In this document: one piece after another, positions 32,878 to 45,500 of the stretch | Layout: the number at the start of each line of letters is the position of its first letter | Position numbering within the stretch: the first letter of the stretch is position 1 | NCBI RefSeq assembly: GCF_032854445.1 | Contig: NC_088305.1 | Span: 191,001 to 255,000 of the forward strand | Direction of reading: 5' to 3' | Source: Liolophura sinensis | Lineage: Eukaryota > Mollusca > Polyplacophora > Chitonida > Chitonidae | Length of the DNA: 64,000 bases | Made by a program: the position numbers and the translations under genes | Notes under the pieces: generated by a model | Told to the model about the DNA's origin: nothing | Database searches by the model: none | What the model saw: the letters and a program-made list of their open reading frames with translations, nothing else

Positions 32878-33235
32878 TCCTCTCACTCCAGTATCCAGCC
32901 CCTCCAGCATCCAGCCCCTCCAGTATCCAGCCATTTCCTTTCAAACTTGTTGCTCTCTTCTCCACCTCTCCCCATCAGACCTCTTCCCTTTTGTTGCCCT
33001 CCCGTCCACCATCCTGCCCTTTCCTTTCCGTTGCCCCCCTCCCATCTCTCCCCATTAAAGCCTTTGTCCAGTCTCCAGCCTGCTCCTTCCATCCTTCACC
33101 ATCATCCAAACACCAACCACTCACCCATCAAAAACCCACTCACCCACTCAACCAACCCACTCACTCACCAACCCCAGCCTTCTCAACACTAGCACTTCCC
33201 TCCATCCATTTTTTCAGTCCTCTCCCCCCAAGATA
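32878..33235. repeat. Pyrimidine-rich low-complexity tract
   Basis: Begins with about three copies of a 17-bp CCAGTATCCAGCCCCTC-type unit, then CT- and CCA-rich sequence to 33235. Open frames rich in Pro, Ser, Thr and Leu here are compositional. Confidence 0.75.
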
Positions 33236-33344
33236 ATAGCCTTGACAACATTTTGTTTTTTATTATTATTATTATTTCATAACTGTGGGAGTGCATAACC
33301 CACAATACAATGCTTCACTATCTAAATACTGACAGTGTACACAA

Positions 33345-33595
33345 TGTGTGTCATAACTAACAAAGCTAGGATTACACACCTGTGTCACATGACTAACAAC
33401 ACTAAGATGCACACCTGTGTCATATGACTAACAGCAAGATTGTACACCTGTGTCACGTGACCAACAACACTAAGATGCACACCTGTGTCATATGACTAAC
33501 AGCAAGATTGTACACCTGTCACGCAACTAACAACACTAAGATTGTACACCTGTGTCACATGACTCACAACACTAAGATTACCCACCTGATTCATA
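33345..33595. repeat. Minisatellite M, ~38-bp unit, ~6 copies
   Basis: Units marked by ACACCTGTGTCACATGACTA and ACAACACTAAGAT, some shortened. Intergenic between STK16 and AVL9. Confidence 0.9.
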
Positions 33596-34785
33596 GACTT
33601 AACCACATTCCACACATCTATCACTTATACACATAGTCCATGAAGTATGTACATTGATCTTTACACTACCTTACTAATTATGCCCATATTCAAACATCAT
33701 CAATAGAAATATTTCACACATTCTTCATAACATTTACAGATAGCAAACAACACATTTGATTTCAGGTTTTAAGGAATGGACTTGTGTATAGTTATTAATT
33801 TCAGTATTCACCAGCACTGTATCACCATACCTGATCAACCTGTTCTATTACAGGTGCCAAAATGTAGGATAATGCAAGCTCTTCAGGGTGATGCCTTTGA
33901 CAAAAAGTGATTTCATCCAACAAGATTTTAAAGGTGTGAAATGAAGTGGATTCCTCTAAAGTCATTGTAAAATCACATGAAAGTGGATCAAATACATAAA
34001 ACAGCCATTTATGTGTCTAAAATTATGAATAATGGCATGGTAGAAATTAAGTCATCTTTTTGATGAACAACTCAATTGGAGTATTTACAAACAGGTGAAT
34101 GACCAAACACTGTGGCCCCTGAATTTGATGTTAGATTCATGGCATTTGGTCACAACAAAAAAGCTGCACATAATTATAAAATATTATTTGAAATGTTATA
34201 AAGTGTAATATAATGAATTTATTTAACAGGTAATATATGCCTGCAGTGTCTGGCAAGTTTGGCAGCATAGTTTCATCCAGATAGTTTGAGGTCATAGACA
34301 TAAATTTGTCCAGTGTATTCAAGGGTGTAAAACACATGAAACTCTTACAACTGAAAGAACAGGACATACAGTTTCAAATGACCACTGCTAGATGGAAGAT
34401 GAGAGTACCCACATCATAAAACACATAACAGGTAGAAATTGGCAAGAATGGAAACATATACATTCAGGTTAAGCGCCTTCCTTTGGACATGTCTTTTTCT
34501 GCAGTTCAATTATAAGTTACAACTTCTTCAACAGTGCCGAGAAAATTTTCTGCCCAATATACACATTCAGAAAGAGACATTTGACCAGTAGTCAAGAGAT
34601 TTAATCATAAGTACAGTTTGTCCAAATTTATGTATAAATATATCACATGATGCACTATCGTTTATATCATTAATGATATCTGCTGGGCACATTGCCCACT
34701 TTTGTCGGTATTCTTTTGTTTTTTTTTCTGAAATATCCCCACCCCCACCCCCTCAAAACAATGCTGTTTTGGAAAGAACTATCTG
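33596..34785. other. Intergenic, AVL9-STK16, plain sequence
   Basis: AT-rich with no recognisable gene. Minus-strand AATAAA-type signals (plus TTTATT, e.g. near 34210) could serve a long STK16 3' untranslated region, but nothing shows that transcription reaches here. Confidence 0.4.
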
Positions 34786-36400
34786 AAGTCAGTTACTGAT
34801 GGCCTGAGCTATATGTGATATACACTTAGGAACGAAGAGTGTGCGATACTGACAGCCTGAGCTATATGTGATATACATGTAGGAACAAACAGTGTGTGAT
34901 GCTGATAGCCTGAGCTATATCTAATATACATGTAGGAACAAACAGTGTGTGATGCTGATAGCCTGAGCTATATGTAATATACATGTAGGAACAAACAGTG
35001 TGTGATGCTGATAGCCTGAGCTATATGTAATATACATGTAGGAACAAACAGTGTGTGATGCTGATAGCCTGAGCCATATGTAATATACATGTAGGAACAA
35101 ACAGCGTGTGATGCTGATAGCCTGAGCCATATGTAATATAGGAACAAACAGTGTGTGATGCTGATAGCCTGAGCTATATGTAATATAGGAACAAACAGTG
35201 TGTGATGCTGATAGCCTGAGCTATATGTAATATAGGAACAAACAGTGTGTGATGCTGATAGCCTGAGCTATATGTGATATACACGTAGGAACAAACAGTG
35301 TGTGATGCTGATAGCCTGAGCTATATGTAATATAGGAACAAACAGTGTGTGATGCTGATAGCCTGAGCTATATGTAATATAGGAACAAACAGTGTGTGAT
35401 GCTGATAGTCTGAGCTATATGTAATATAGGAACAAACAGCGTGTGATGCTGATAGCCTGAGCCATAAGTAATATAGGAACAAACAGCGTGTGATGCTAAT
35501 AGCCTGAGCTATATGTAATATAGGAACAAACAGTGTGTGATGCTGATAGTCTGAGCTATATGTAATATAGGAACAAACAGCGTGTGATGCTGATAGCCTG
35601 AGCCATATGTAATATAGGAACAAACAGTGTGTGATGCTGATAGCCTGAGCCATATGTCATATAGGAACAAACAGTGTGTGATGCTGATAGCCTGAGCCAT
35701 ATGTGATATAGGAACAAACCAGTGTTTGATGCTGATAGCCTGAGCTATATGTAATATAGGAACAAACAGCGTGTGATGCTGATAGCCTGAGCCATATGTC
35801 ATATAGGAACAAACAGTGTGTGATGCTGATAGCCTGAGCCATATGTGATATAGGAACAAACAGTGTTTGATGCTGATAGCCTGAGCTATATCTAATATAC
35901 ATGTAGGAACAAACAGTGTTTGATGCTGATAGCCTGAGCCATATGTAATATACATGTAGGAACAAACAGTGTGTGATGCTGATAGCCTGAGCCATATGTA
36001 ATATAGGAACAAACAGTGTTTGATGCTGATAGCCTGAGCTATATCTAATATACATGTAGGAACAAACAGCGTGTGATGCTGATAGCCTGAGCCATATGTA
36101 ATATACATGTAGGAACAAACAGTGTGTGATGCTGATAGCCTGAGCCATATGTAATATACATGTAGGAACAAACAGTGTGTGATGCTGATAGCCTGAGCCA
36201 TATGTAATATACATGTAGGAACAAACAGTGTGTGATGCTGATAGCCTGAGCCATATGTAATATACATGTAGGAACAAACAGCGTGTGATGCTGATAGCCT
36301 GAGCCATATGTAATATACATGTAGGAACAAACAGCGTGTGATGCTGATAGCCTGAGCCATATGTAATATATATGTAGGAACAAACAGTGTGTGATGCTGG
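34786..36400. repeat. Minisatellite O, 53-bp unit with a 47-bp deletion form, ~33 copies
   Basis: Units marked by AGGAACAAACAGTGTGTGAT and GCTGATAGCCTGAGC. Long units include TATACATGTAGG; the central block (35130-35870) is mostly the short form that lacks ACATGT. The units lack stops in several minus frames, producing open frames up to 306 codons that are repeat artefacts. Confidence 0.97.
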
Positions 36401-36589
36401 ATATCCACTGTAAACCAAATCAGCATCATATCTTAGTTTTCACATATTAATTACATAACAACCAAGTTTCAGTGTGACAATAATTTTTTTAAAAATCTGA
36501 ATATTAGTTTTCTTCACCGAAACGTTTGAAAGGAGATGTGCACAATTTGTGACCATGTAATGCTGTTGTATGCTTATAGCCTTGTTATG

Positions 36590-39016
36590 CTAATACATGT
36601 AGTTGTGATCATGAAGTGCAGATCTGCATGTAGTTGTGATCATAAAGCACAGATCTACATGTAGTTGTGATCATGAAGCGCAGATCTGCATGTAGCTGTG
36701 ATCATGAAGCGCAGATCTACATGTAGTTGTGATCATGCAGCACAGATCTACATGTAGTTGTGATCAGGAAGCGCAGATCTACATGTAGTTGTGATCATGA
36801 AGTACAGATCTACATGTAGTTGTGATCATGCAGCCTAGCTCTACATGTAGTTGTGATCCAGCAGCCTAGGTCTACATGTAGTTGTGATCATGAAGAACAG
36901 ATCCACATGTAGTTGTGATCATGAAGCCCAGATCTGCATGTAGTTGTGATCATGAAGCACAGATCTACATGTAGTTGTAATCATGAAGCGCAGATCTGCA
37001 TGTAGTTGTGATCATGAAGCACAGATCTACATGTAGCTGTGATCATGAAGCGCAGATCTGCATGTAGCTGTGATCATGAAGCACAGATCTACATGTAGTT
37101 GTGATCATGAAGCACAGATCTACATGTAGTTGTGATCATGAAGCACAGATCTACATGTAGCTGTGATCATGAAGCGCAGATCTGCATGTAGCTGTGATCA
37201 TGAAGCACAGATCTACATGTAGTTGTGATCATGAAGCACAGATCTACATGTAGTTGTGAGCATGAAGCGCAGATCTCCATGTAGCTGTGATCATGAAGTA
37301 CAGATCTAAATGTAGTTGTGATCATTAAGCACAGATCTAAATGTAGCTGTAATCATGAAGTACAGATCTACATGTAGTTGTGATCATGAAGCGCAGATCT
37401 GCATGTAGTTGTGATCATGAAGCGCAGATCTGCATGTAGTTGTGATCATGAAGCACAGATCTACATGTAGCTGTGATCATGAAGCGCAGATCTGCATGTA
37501 GCTGTGATCATGAAGCACAGATCTACATGTAGTTGTGACCATGAAGCGCAGATCTACATGTAGTTGTGATCATGCAGCACAGATCTACATGTAGTTGTGA
37601 TCATGAAGCACAGATCTACATGTAGTTGTGAGCATGAAGCGCAGATCTCCATGTAGTTGTAATCATGACGTACAGATCTACATGTAGTTGTGATCAAGAA
37701 GCACAGATCTGCATGTAGCTGTGATCATAGAGTACAGATCTACATGTAGTTGTGATCATGAAGCGCAGATCTGCATGTAGTTGTGATCATGAAGCACAGA
37801 TCTACATGTAGTTGTGATCATGCAGCCTAGCTCTACATTGTAGTTGTGATCCAGCAGCCTAGGTCTACATGTAGTTGTGATCATGAAGAACAGATCTACA
37901 TGTAGTTGTGATCATGCAGCCTAGGTCTACATGTAGTGTGATCCAGCAGCCTAGGTCTACATGTAGTTGTGATCATGAAGCACAGATCTACATGTAGTTG
38001 TTGATCATGAAGCACAGATCTAAATGTAGTTGTGATCATGAAGCACAGATCTACATGTAGTTGTGATCATGAAGCACAGATCTACATGTAGTCATGATCC
38101 AGCAGCCTAGGTCTCATGTAGTTGTAATCATGAAGCACAGATCTACATGTAGTTGTGATCATGAAGTACAGATCTACATGTAGTCATGATCCAGCAGCCT
38201 AGGTCTACATGTAGTTGTAATCATGAAGCACAGATCTACATGTAGTGTGATCATGAAGTACAGATCTACATGTAGTCATGATCCAGCAGCCTAGGTCTAC
38301 ATGTAGTTGTAATCATGAAGCACAGATCTACATGTAGTTGTAATCATGAAGCAACAGATCTACATGTAGTTGTGATCATGAAGCACAGATCTACATGTAG
38401 TCATGATCCAGCAGCCTAGGTCTACATGTAGTTGTAATCATGAAGCACAGATCTACATGTAGTTGTGATCATGAAGTACAGATCTACATGTAGTCATGAT
38501 CCAGCAGCCTAGGTCTACATGTAGTTGTGATCATGAAGTACAGATCTACATGTAGTTGTGATCATGAAGTACAGATCTACATGTAGTCATGATCCAGCAG
38601 CCTAGGTCTACATGTAGTTGTGATCATGAAGTACAGATCTACATGTAGTTGTGGTCATGAAGCACAGATCTACATGTAGTTGTGATCATGAAGTACAGAT
38701 CTACATGTAGTCATGATCCAGCAGCCTAGGTCTACATGTAGTTGTGATCATGAAGTACAGATCTACATGTAGTTGTGGTCATGAAGCACAGATCTACATG
38801 TAGTTGTGATCATGAAGTACAGATCTACATGTAGTCATGATCCAGCAGCCTAGGTCTACATGTAGTTGTGATCATGAAGTACAGATCTACATGTAGTTGT
38901 GGTCATGAAGCACAGATCTACATGTAGTTGTGATCCAGCAGCCTAGGTCTACATGTAGTTGTGATCCAGCAGCCTAGGTCTACATGTAGTTGTGATCATG
39001 AAGCACAGATCTACAT
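36590..39016. repeat. Minisatellite P, 31-bp unit, ~78 copies, 3' of STK16
   Basis: Units contain three self-complementary words in order: CTACATGTAG, TGATCA and AGATCT. A second unit type (GATCCAGCAGCCTAGGTC) is interspersed. From about 38080 the two types alternate in higher-order blocks (e.g. near 38590, 38700 and 38820). It ends about 450 bp from the STK16 stop codon, so it may be transcribed in its 3' region. Confidence 0.97.
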
Positions 39017-39464
39017 TAGCAGCACACATAAGTGTAGTTCATAAGCAACGTAACAGTGGAGAATGTCAGATGTGTTTTTACACAGCTAGGAATCGGCTTG
39101 TGTAGGCAGGTAATTTTAACTTTGAAAAATGTTTAAAATAAACATTTATGAGAAACACACTTTTTTTTTGGAATGTCCATATTTTCAAATAAGGTTAACT
39201 GATATGATGCCCTCATTAAAGAATGATCTATATCTTTGAACAGAATAATTGGATGTGGAACACAAATTACAAGGTGAACAATCAAACAAACTTTATCATC
39301 AAAAGAACAACAGATATTGTATATGTATGACATAGCAATGATATTTTTAACCAAAAAATCAAAGTACAAACGTGTAAGCAGGGCACAGCTGGACTGTGCA
39401 CACCATCAAAATAGCAATTGTTGTACAGGTAGAACTGAATTTAATCCTCATATGTCCAAACCTT
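39017..39464 (-). other. STK16 3' untranslated region (presumed)
   Basis: Sequence after the STK16 stop. No canonical AATAAA was found on the minus strand within this stretch, so the poly(A) site is unknown. Open frames on both strands are short and featureless. Confidence 0.4.
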
Positions 39465-39591
39465 TTATACTCTATTCTCAGTTTTATCTCGTAATGTCTC
39501 CACCCCTTCTATGATCTGACCTATGAATGGCCTCTCCAGAAGATTGACAGTCATCAACCACAAAATCATCTCCTCCACTGACTTGGAATAC
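39465..39591 (-). CDS. STK16: STK16 exon 7 (stop codon)
   Basis: Acceptor gtggccag/GTATTCC. Encodes YSKSVEEMILWLMTVNLLER, PFIGQIIEGVETLRD and ends KTENRV with TAA at 39465-39467. The MTVNLLERPFI block matches the MTVDPHQRPHI helix at the end of the STK16 kinase domain. Confidence 0.94.
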
Positions 39592-42500
39592 CTGGCCACA
39601 AAAAAAATTTAAAGTTTAAGTGTGACAGACATGAAAAGAACAGGTACTGATATAAAATATTCAGATGTGTTTTCAGCAGAAGGGGGCTAGGGGTGGGGTG
39701 AGAGGGAGTATGAATTCTGCAGGTAAAGTTATTTATTTGCTTTGGGGGTTTTTGCTTTGCTCAGGAATACATCTGTATATCACAACACCACAGAACAGGA
39801 ATTCATACAAATGGCCATTTCTCTAACCAAACAATGAAATATGCCATTGTGGTTAATGAATCAAACCCAGTTATTCTAATGTTCTCTGTTCTAGAACTGA
39901 GGTATCCATCTTGACAGGTTATGTGGTTAGAATAGTCTCAATTTGTCAAAACCAAATCCTGTAATTTCACCTAAAACTTCCCCCTCCTCAAACATGTCAT
40001 TTTTTTGGTGAAAAGTTATCTAGGTTTTAGTCAAACACCCAACCTGATTTTGATAAAAAAAGTTATGAAAAACTGAGTGACAAAGTTTTGCAAAAGCTTG
40101 GGCATTTATTAAGCAAATAATCCAATACAACTGTGATCATCTCAGATCATCAAATGTTAGGGCTCAGTTGGTTAGCGCGATAGCGCAGTGTAATGACCCA
40201 GGAGTCTCTCACCAATGTGGTCGCTGTGAGTTCAAGTCCAGCACATGCTGACTTCCTCTCCGGCAGTACATGGGCAGGTCTGCCAGCAACCTACACATGG
40301 TCGTGGGTTTTCCCCCGGGCTTTGCCCGGTTTCCTTCGGCCAAAATGCTGGCTGTCATCATTAAAGTGAAATATTCTTGAGTACAGTGTAAAACACCAAT
40401 CAAATAAATAAATAACCAAATATTAGGGCAGTCTGCGAGGCATTACATCATTACATGTACAGAACTTACGTGAAGTTTGATGGAAATTTGATGTTTCCAC
40501 CCCCAGCCGCTAGGGCAATGCTATCACCATGCTGGTAAGCACTCTCGAAGGGAGACTCCAAAAACGCCATGGCGTAAAGTACACACCCTAAGGACTGGAA
40601 GATGAAGACAGAGATTTAACCACTGACTCTAGTCAGGTACAGCTCATGTGTGCTATAACATAAAACTTGAGTGACATTGCACAAATGAGCACTGTCAACT
40701 GCTTATTGTCACCAGAGTCCCAACTCTCACCAATGTGGTCACTGTGAGTTCAAGTCCATGATCATGCTGGCTTCCTCTCCGGCCGTAAGTGGGAAGGTCT
40801 GCCAGCAAACTGCGGATGGTCGTGGGTTTCCCCTGGGCTGTGCCCAGTTTCCACCCACCATAATGCTGGCCGCTGTCGTATAAGTGAAATATTCTTGAGT
40901 ACGGTGTAAAACACCAATCAAATAAATAAAAAAATAAACATACTGTGTGACTTGGCAACATCCGCATATTGTGTGACCTGGCAACTTCCACATACTGTGT
41001 GACCTGGCAACACCCGCATATTGTGTGACCTGGCAACTTCCACATATTTTGTGACCTGGCAATATCCACATACAGTGTGACCTGGCAATATCCACATACT
41101 GTGTGAGCTGGCAATATCCACATACTGTGTGACCTGGCAACATCAACATACTGTGTGACCTGGCAACATGGAACACGCAAAACTCCCTCCCACCTCTGAC
41201 AAAACCATCCAAAGCTGTCAACTATTTTGTTCTTTCAACTATTACATGTATGTCGTCACACACTCCTATTTACAAAGGAGAAAGGAAGCAGAACTGCTAC
41301 AGGAGTACACAGGCTCTAGTTTTGCTTTACCCAAATATCTGTCCTCTCATCAATGCTGACGTGGTTCTCCACATTAAAGAGCTCTGGTGCGCGATACAGC
41401 ATGGAGCACCGCTCAGCAGCCAGGTCCTGTCAAACATAGAAATATGGTAAAAAGATATCAGATCAACATTTCTGAAGTACCATCTGGTAGATTGCATGTA
41501 TTTCAATTCATTTATTACATGAATTTACTACCACACTGACAATTCATGGGGCCTTGGTGACAATAAACCATCACACTGACAATTCATGGGGCGTTGGTGA
41601 CAACAAACCATCGCACTGACAATTCATGGGGCCTTGGTGACAATTAGCCATCACATTGGCACTTCCAGGGCCATGGTGACAATAAACCATCACACTGACA
41701 ATTCATGGGGCCTAGGTGACAATTAGCCATCACACTGAAAATTAAAGGGGCCGCCTTGGTGACAACAAACTATCGCACTGACAATTCAAGGGCCTTGGTG
41801 ACAATAAACCATCACACTGAAAATTCAAGGGCCTTGGTGACAACAAACCATCACACTGAAAATTCAAGGGGCCGCCTTGGTGACAACAAACCATCACACT
41901 GACAATTCAAGGGGCCGCCTTGGTGACAATAAACCATCACACTGACAATTCATGGGGCCTTGGTGACAACAAACCATCACACTGACAATTCAAGGGGCCG
42001 CCTTGGTGACAACAAACCATCACACTGACAATTCAAGGGGCCGCCTTGGTGACAATAAACCATCACACTGACAATTCATGGAGCCTTGGTGAAAATAAAC
42101 CATCACACTGACAATTCAAGGGCCTTGGTGACAATAAACCATCACACTGACAATTCAAGGGCCTAGGTGACAATAAACCATCACACTGACAATTCAAGGG
42201 CCTTGGTGACAACAAACCATCGCACTGACAATTCATGGGGCCTTGGTGACAACAAACCATCGCACTGACAATTCATGGAGCCTAAGTGACAACAAACCAT
42301 CTCACTGACAATTCATGGGGCCTTGGTGACAACAAACCATCACACTGAAAATTCATAGGGCCTTGTTGACAACAAACCATCACACTGACAATTCAAGGGG
42401 CCTTGGTGACAATAAACCATCACACTGACAATTCAAGGGGCCGCCTTGGTGACAATTAGCCATCACACTGACAATTCACAGGGCCTTGGTGACAACAAAC

Positions 42501-45500
42501 CATCACACTGACAATTCATGGAGCCTAGGTGACAACAAACCATCACACTGACAATTCATGGAGCCTAGGTGACAACAAACCATCACACTGACAATTCAAG
42601 GGGCCGCCTTGGTGACAATTAACCATCACACTGACAATTCACAGGGCCTTGGTGACAACAAACCATCACACTGACAATTCATGGAGCCTAGGTGACAACA
42701 AACCATTGCACTGACAATTCAAGGGCCTTGGTGACAATAAACCATCACACTGACAATTCAAGGGGCCGCCTTGGTGACAATAAACCATCACACTGACAAT
42801 TCATGGAGCCTTGGTGACAATTAGCCATCACACTGACAATTCATGGAGCCTTGGTGACAATTAGCCATCACACTGACAATTCAAGGGGCCGCCTTGGTGA
42901 CAACAAACCATCACACTGACAATTCATGGGGCCTAGGTGACAACAAACCATTGCACTGACAATTCATGGGGCCTTGGTGATAATAAACCATCACACTGAC
43001 AATTCATGGGGCCTAGGTGACAACAAACCATCTCACTGACAATTCATGGGGCCTAGGTGACAACAAACCATCACACTGACAATTCAAGGGGCCGCCTTGG
43101 TGACAACAAACCATTGCACTGACAATTCATGGGGCCTAGGTGACAACAAACCATTGCACTGACAATTCAAGGGCCTTGGTGACAATAAACCATCACACTG
43201 ACAATTCATGGGGCCTTGGTGACAACAAACCACCGCACTGACAATTCATGGAGCCTTGGTGACAACAAACCACCGCACTGACAATTCATGGGGCCTAGGT
43301 GACAACAAACCATCTCACTGACAATTCAAGGGCCTAGGTGACAACAAACCATCACACTGACAATTCAAGGGCCTTGGTGACAATAAACCATCACACTGAA
43401 AATTCATGGAGCCTTGGTGACAATTAGCCATCACACTGACAATTCATGGGGCCTTGATGACAATAAACCATCACACTCACAGCTCATGGGCCCTTGGTGA
43501 CAATAAACCATCACACTGACAATTCATGGGGCCTTGGTGACAACAAACCATCGCACTGAGAATTCAAGGGCTTTGGTGACAATAAACCATGACACTGACA
43601 ATTCATGGGGCCTTGGTGGCAACAAACCATTGCACTGACAATTCAAGGGCCTAGGTGACAACAAACCATCACACTGACAATTCAAGGGCCTTGGTGACAA
43701 TAAACCATCACACTGAAAATTCATGGAGCCTTGGTGACAATTAGCCATCACACTGACAATTCATGGGGCCTTGATGACAATAAACCATCACACTCACAGC
43801 TCATGAGGCCTTGGTGGCAATAAACCATCACACTTACAGCTCATGGGGCATTGGTGACAATAAGCCGTCAACAACGGTGGGCTGACGTTCATTGTGAAGT
43901 ACCACATGTAGTAATTCAATACTACAATATGGTGTGCATAGATGTAAGTTTGTAAGTAACTTGCCAAAGGAATATATCAATGTGGCATGAAACAACAATC
44001 AAATAAAAAAAGAAATGAATAAAAACCATAATGGTAATTCTACGATGTGAAAGGATCCTCTCATTAGGGAACAGGGTTTATTTCAACATAAACTGATGGC
44101 AAATGGATCAGTGCAATAATGTGCACTAGCTGCTCTTACTCTAGGTCACATCTCAACTTACTACCTTTTGAGGATGAAATATCTCTAAAGGTGCAGAAAA
44201 TGTTATGAAATATAGCACATGTAAAAATCAAATGAATGACCATTAAACACTGTACAGAAAACAGTTCCATCTATTTTTTTAGAATTTTCGGAGAGAAAAT
44301 GGTGAGATAAAGCCACTGTAAACTCCAAAGTCTTAAATGGAATTTAGGAGGTTGAAAAAAACTTCTAAAAAAAATAAATCAAACTACTTTGCACGACACT
44401 GTTTAAGGGTCTTTCATATGACATATACTTCATAATAGTGTTTTCCTTCGCTCTCAGGTTTTTGATTAGCCCAAAAATTTTCTCCTCAGTCAAACTATGA
44501 TATTAAACCAATGACAAACTGTTCATCGTACAACATATGTGGCCTACCTGCAGGGCTAAAGCCTCTGAATGGTTACTGATCTGGACCCTGGCCTTTGTGG
44601 CTGACCCCAGATCCATTAGCACTGGGGTCTCATCATCTGCTATCATCACATTGGCCGGTTTCACGTCCCTGAGAACACAGTGAATTGTGCAAAAAGGGTC
44701 AATTCAAGTGAACTTATACATTAATTTATTTACCTGACTGGTGTTTTAACAATATGTCATAATCTGGAATCATGCCATAAACTTGGCAAATCCTGGAGAA
44801 AAACACTCTCAGACATGCCATAAACTTGGCGAATCCTGGAGAAAAACACTGTCGCACATGCCATAAACCTGGCAAATCCTGGAGAAAAACACTGTCGCAC
44901 ATGCCATAAACCTGGCAAATCCTGGAAAAAAACACTCTCAGACATGCCATAAAACTGGCAAATCCTGGTAAAAAACACTCTCAGACATGCCATAAACCTG
45001 GCAAATCCTGGTAAAAAACACTCTCAGACATGCCATAAACCTGGCAAATCCTGGAGAAAAACACTGTCGCACATGCCATAAACCTGGCAAATCCTGGAAA
45101 AAACACTCTCAGACATGCCATAAACATGGCAAATCCTGGAAAAAAACCACTGTCAGACATGCCATAAACCTGGCAAATCCTGGTAAAAAACACTCTCAGA
45201 CATGCCATAAACCTGGCAAATCCTGGAAAAAAACACTCTCAGACATGCCATAAACCTGGCAAATCCTGGAAAAAAACCACTGTCAGACATGCCATAAACC
45301 TGGCATATCCTGGAAAAAAACACTCTCAGACATGCCACAAACCCAACAAATCCTGGAGAAAACCACTGTCAGACATGCCATAAACCTGGCAAATCCTGGA
45401 AAAAAAACACTCTCAGACATGCCATAAACCTGGCATATCCTGGAAAAAAACCACTGTCAGACATGCCATAAACCTGGCAAATCCTGGAAAAAAACACTCT

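Noticed and set aside
35509-36429. Open frames of 306 and 253 codons on the minus strand
   Set aside because: Translation of the 53/47-bp array O; a frame-cycling repeat of the same peptide, with no gene features.
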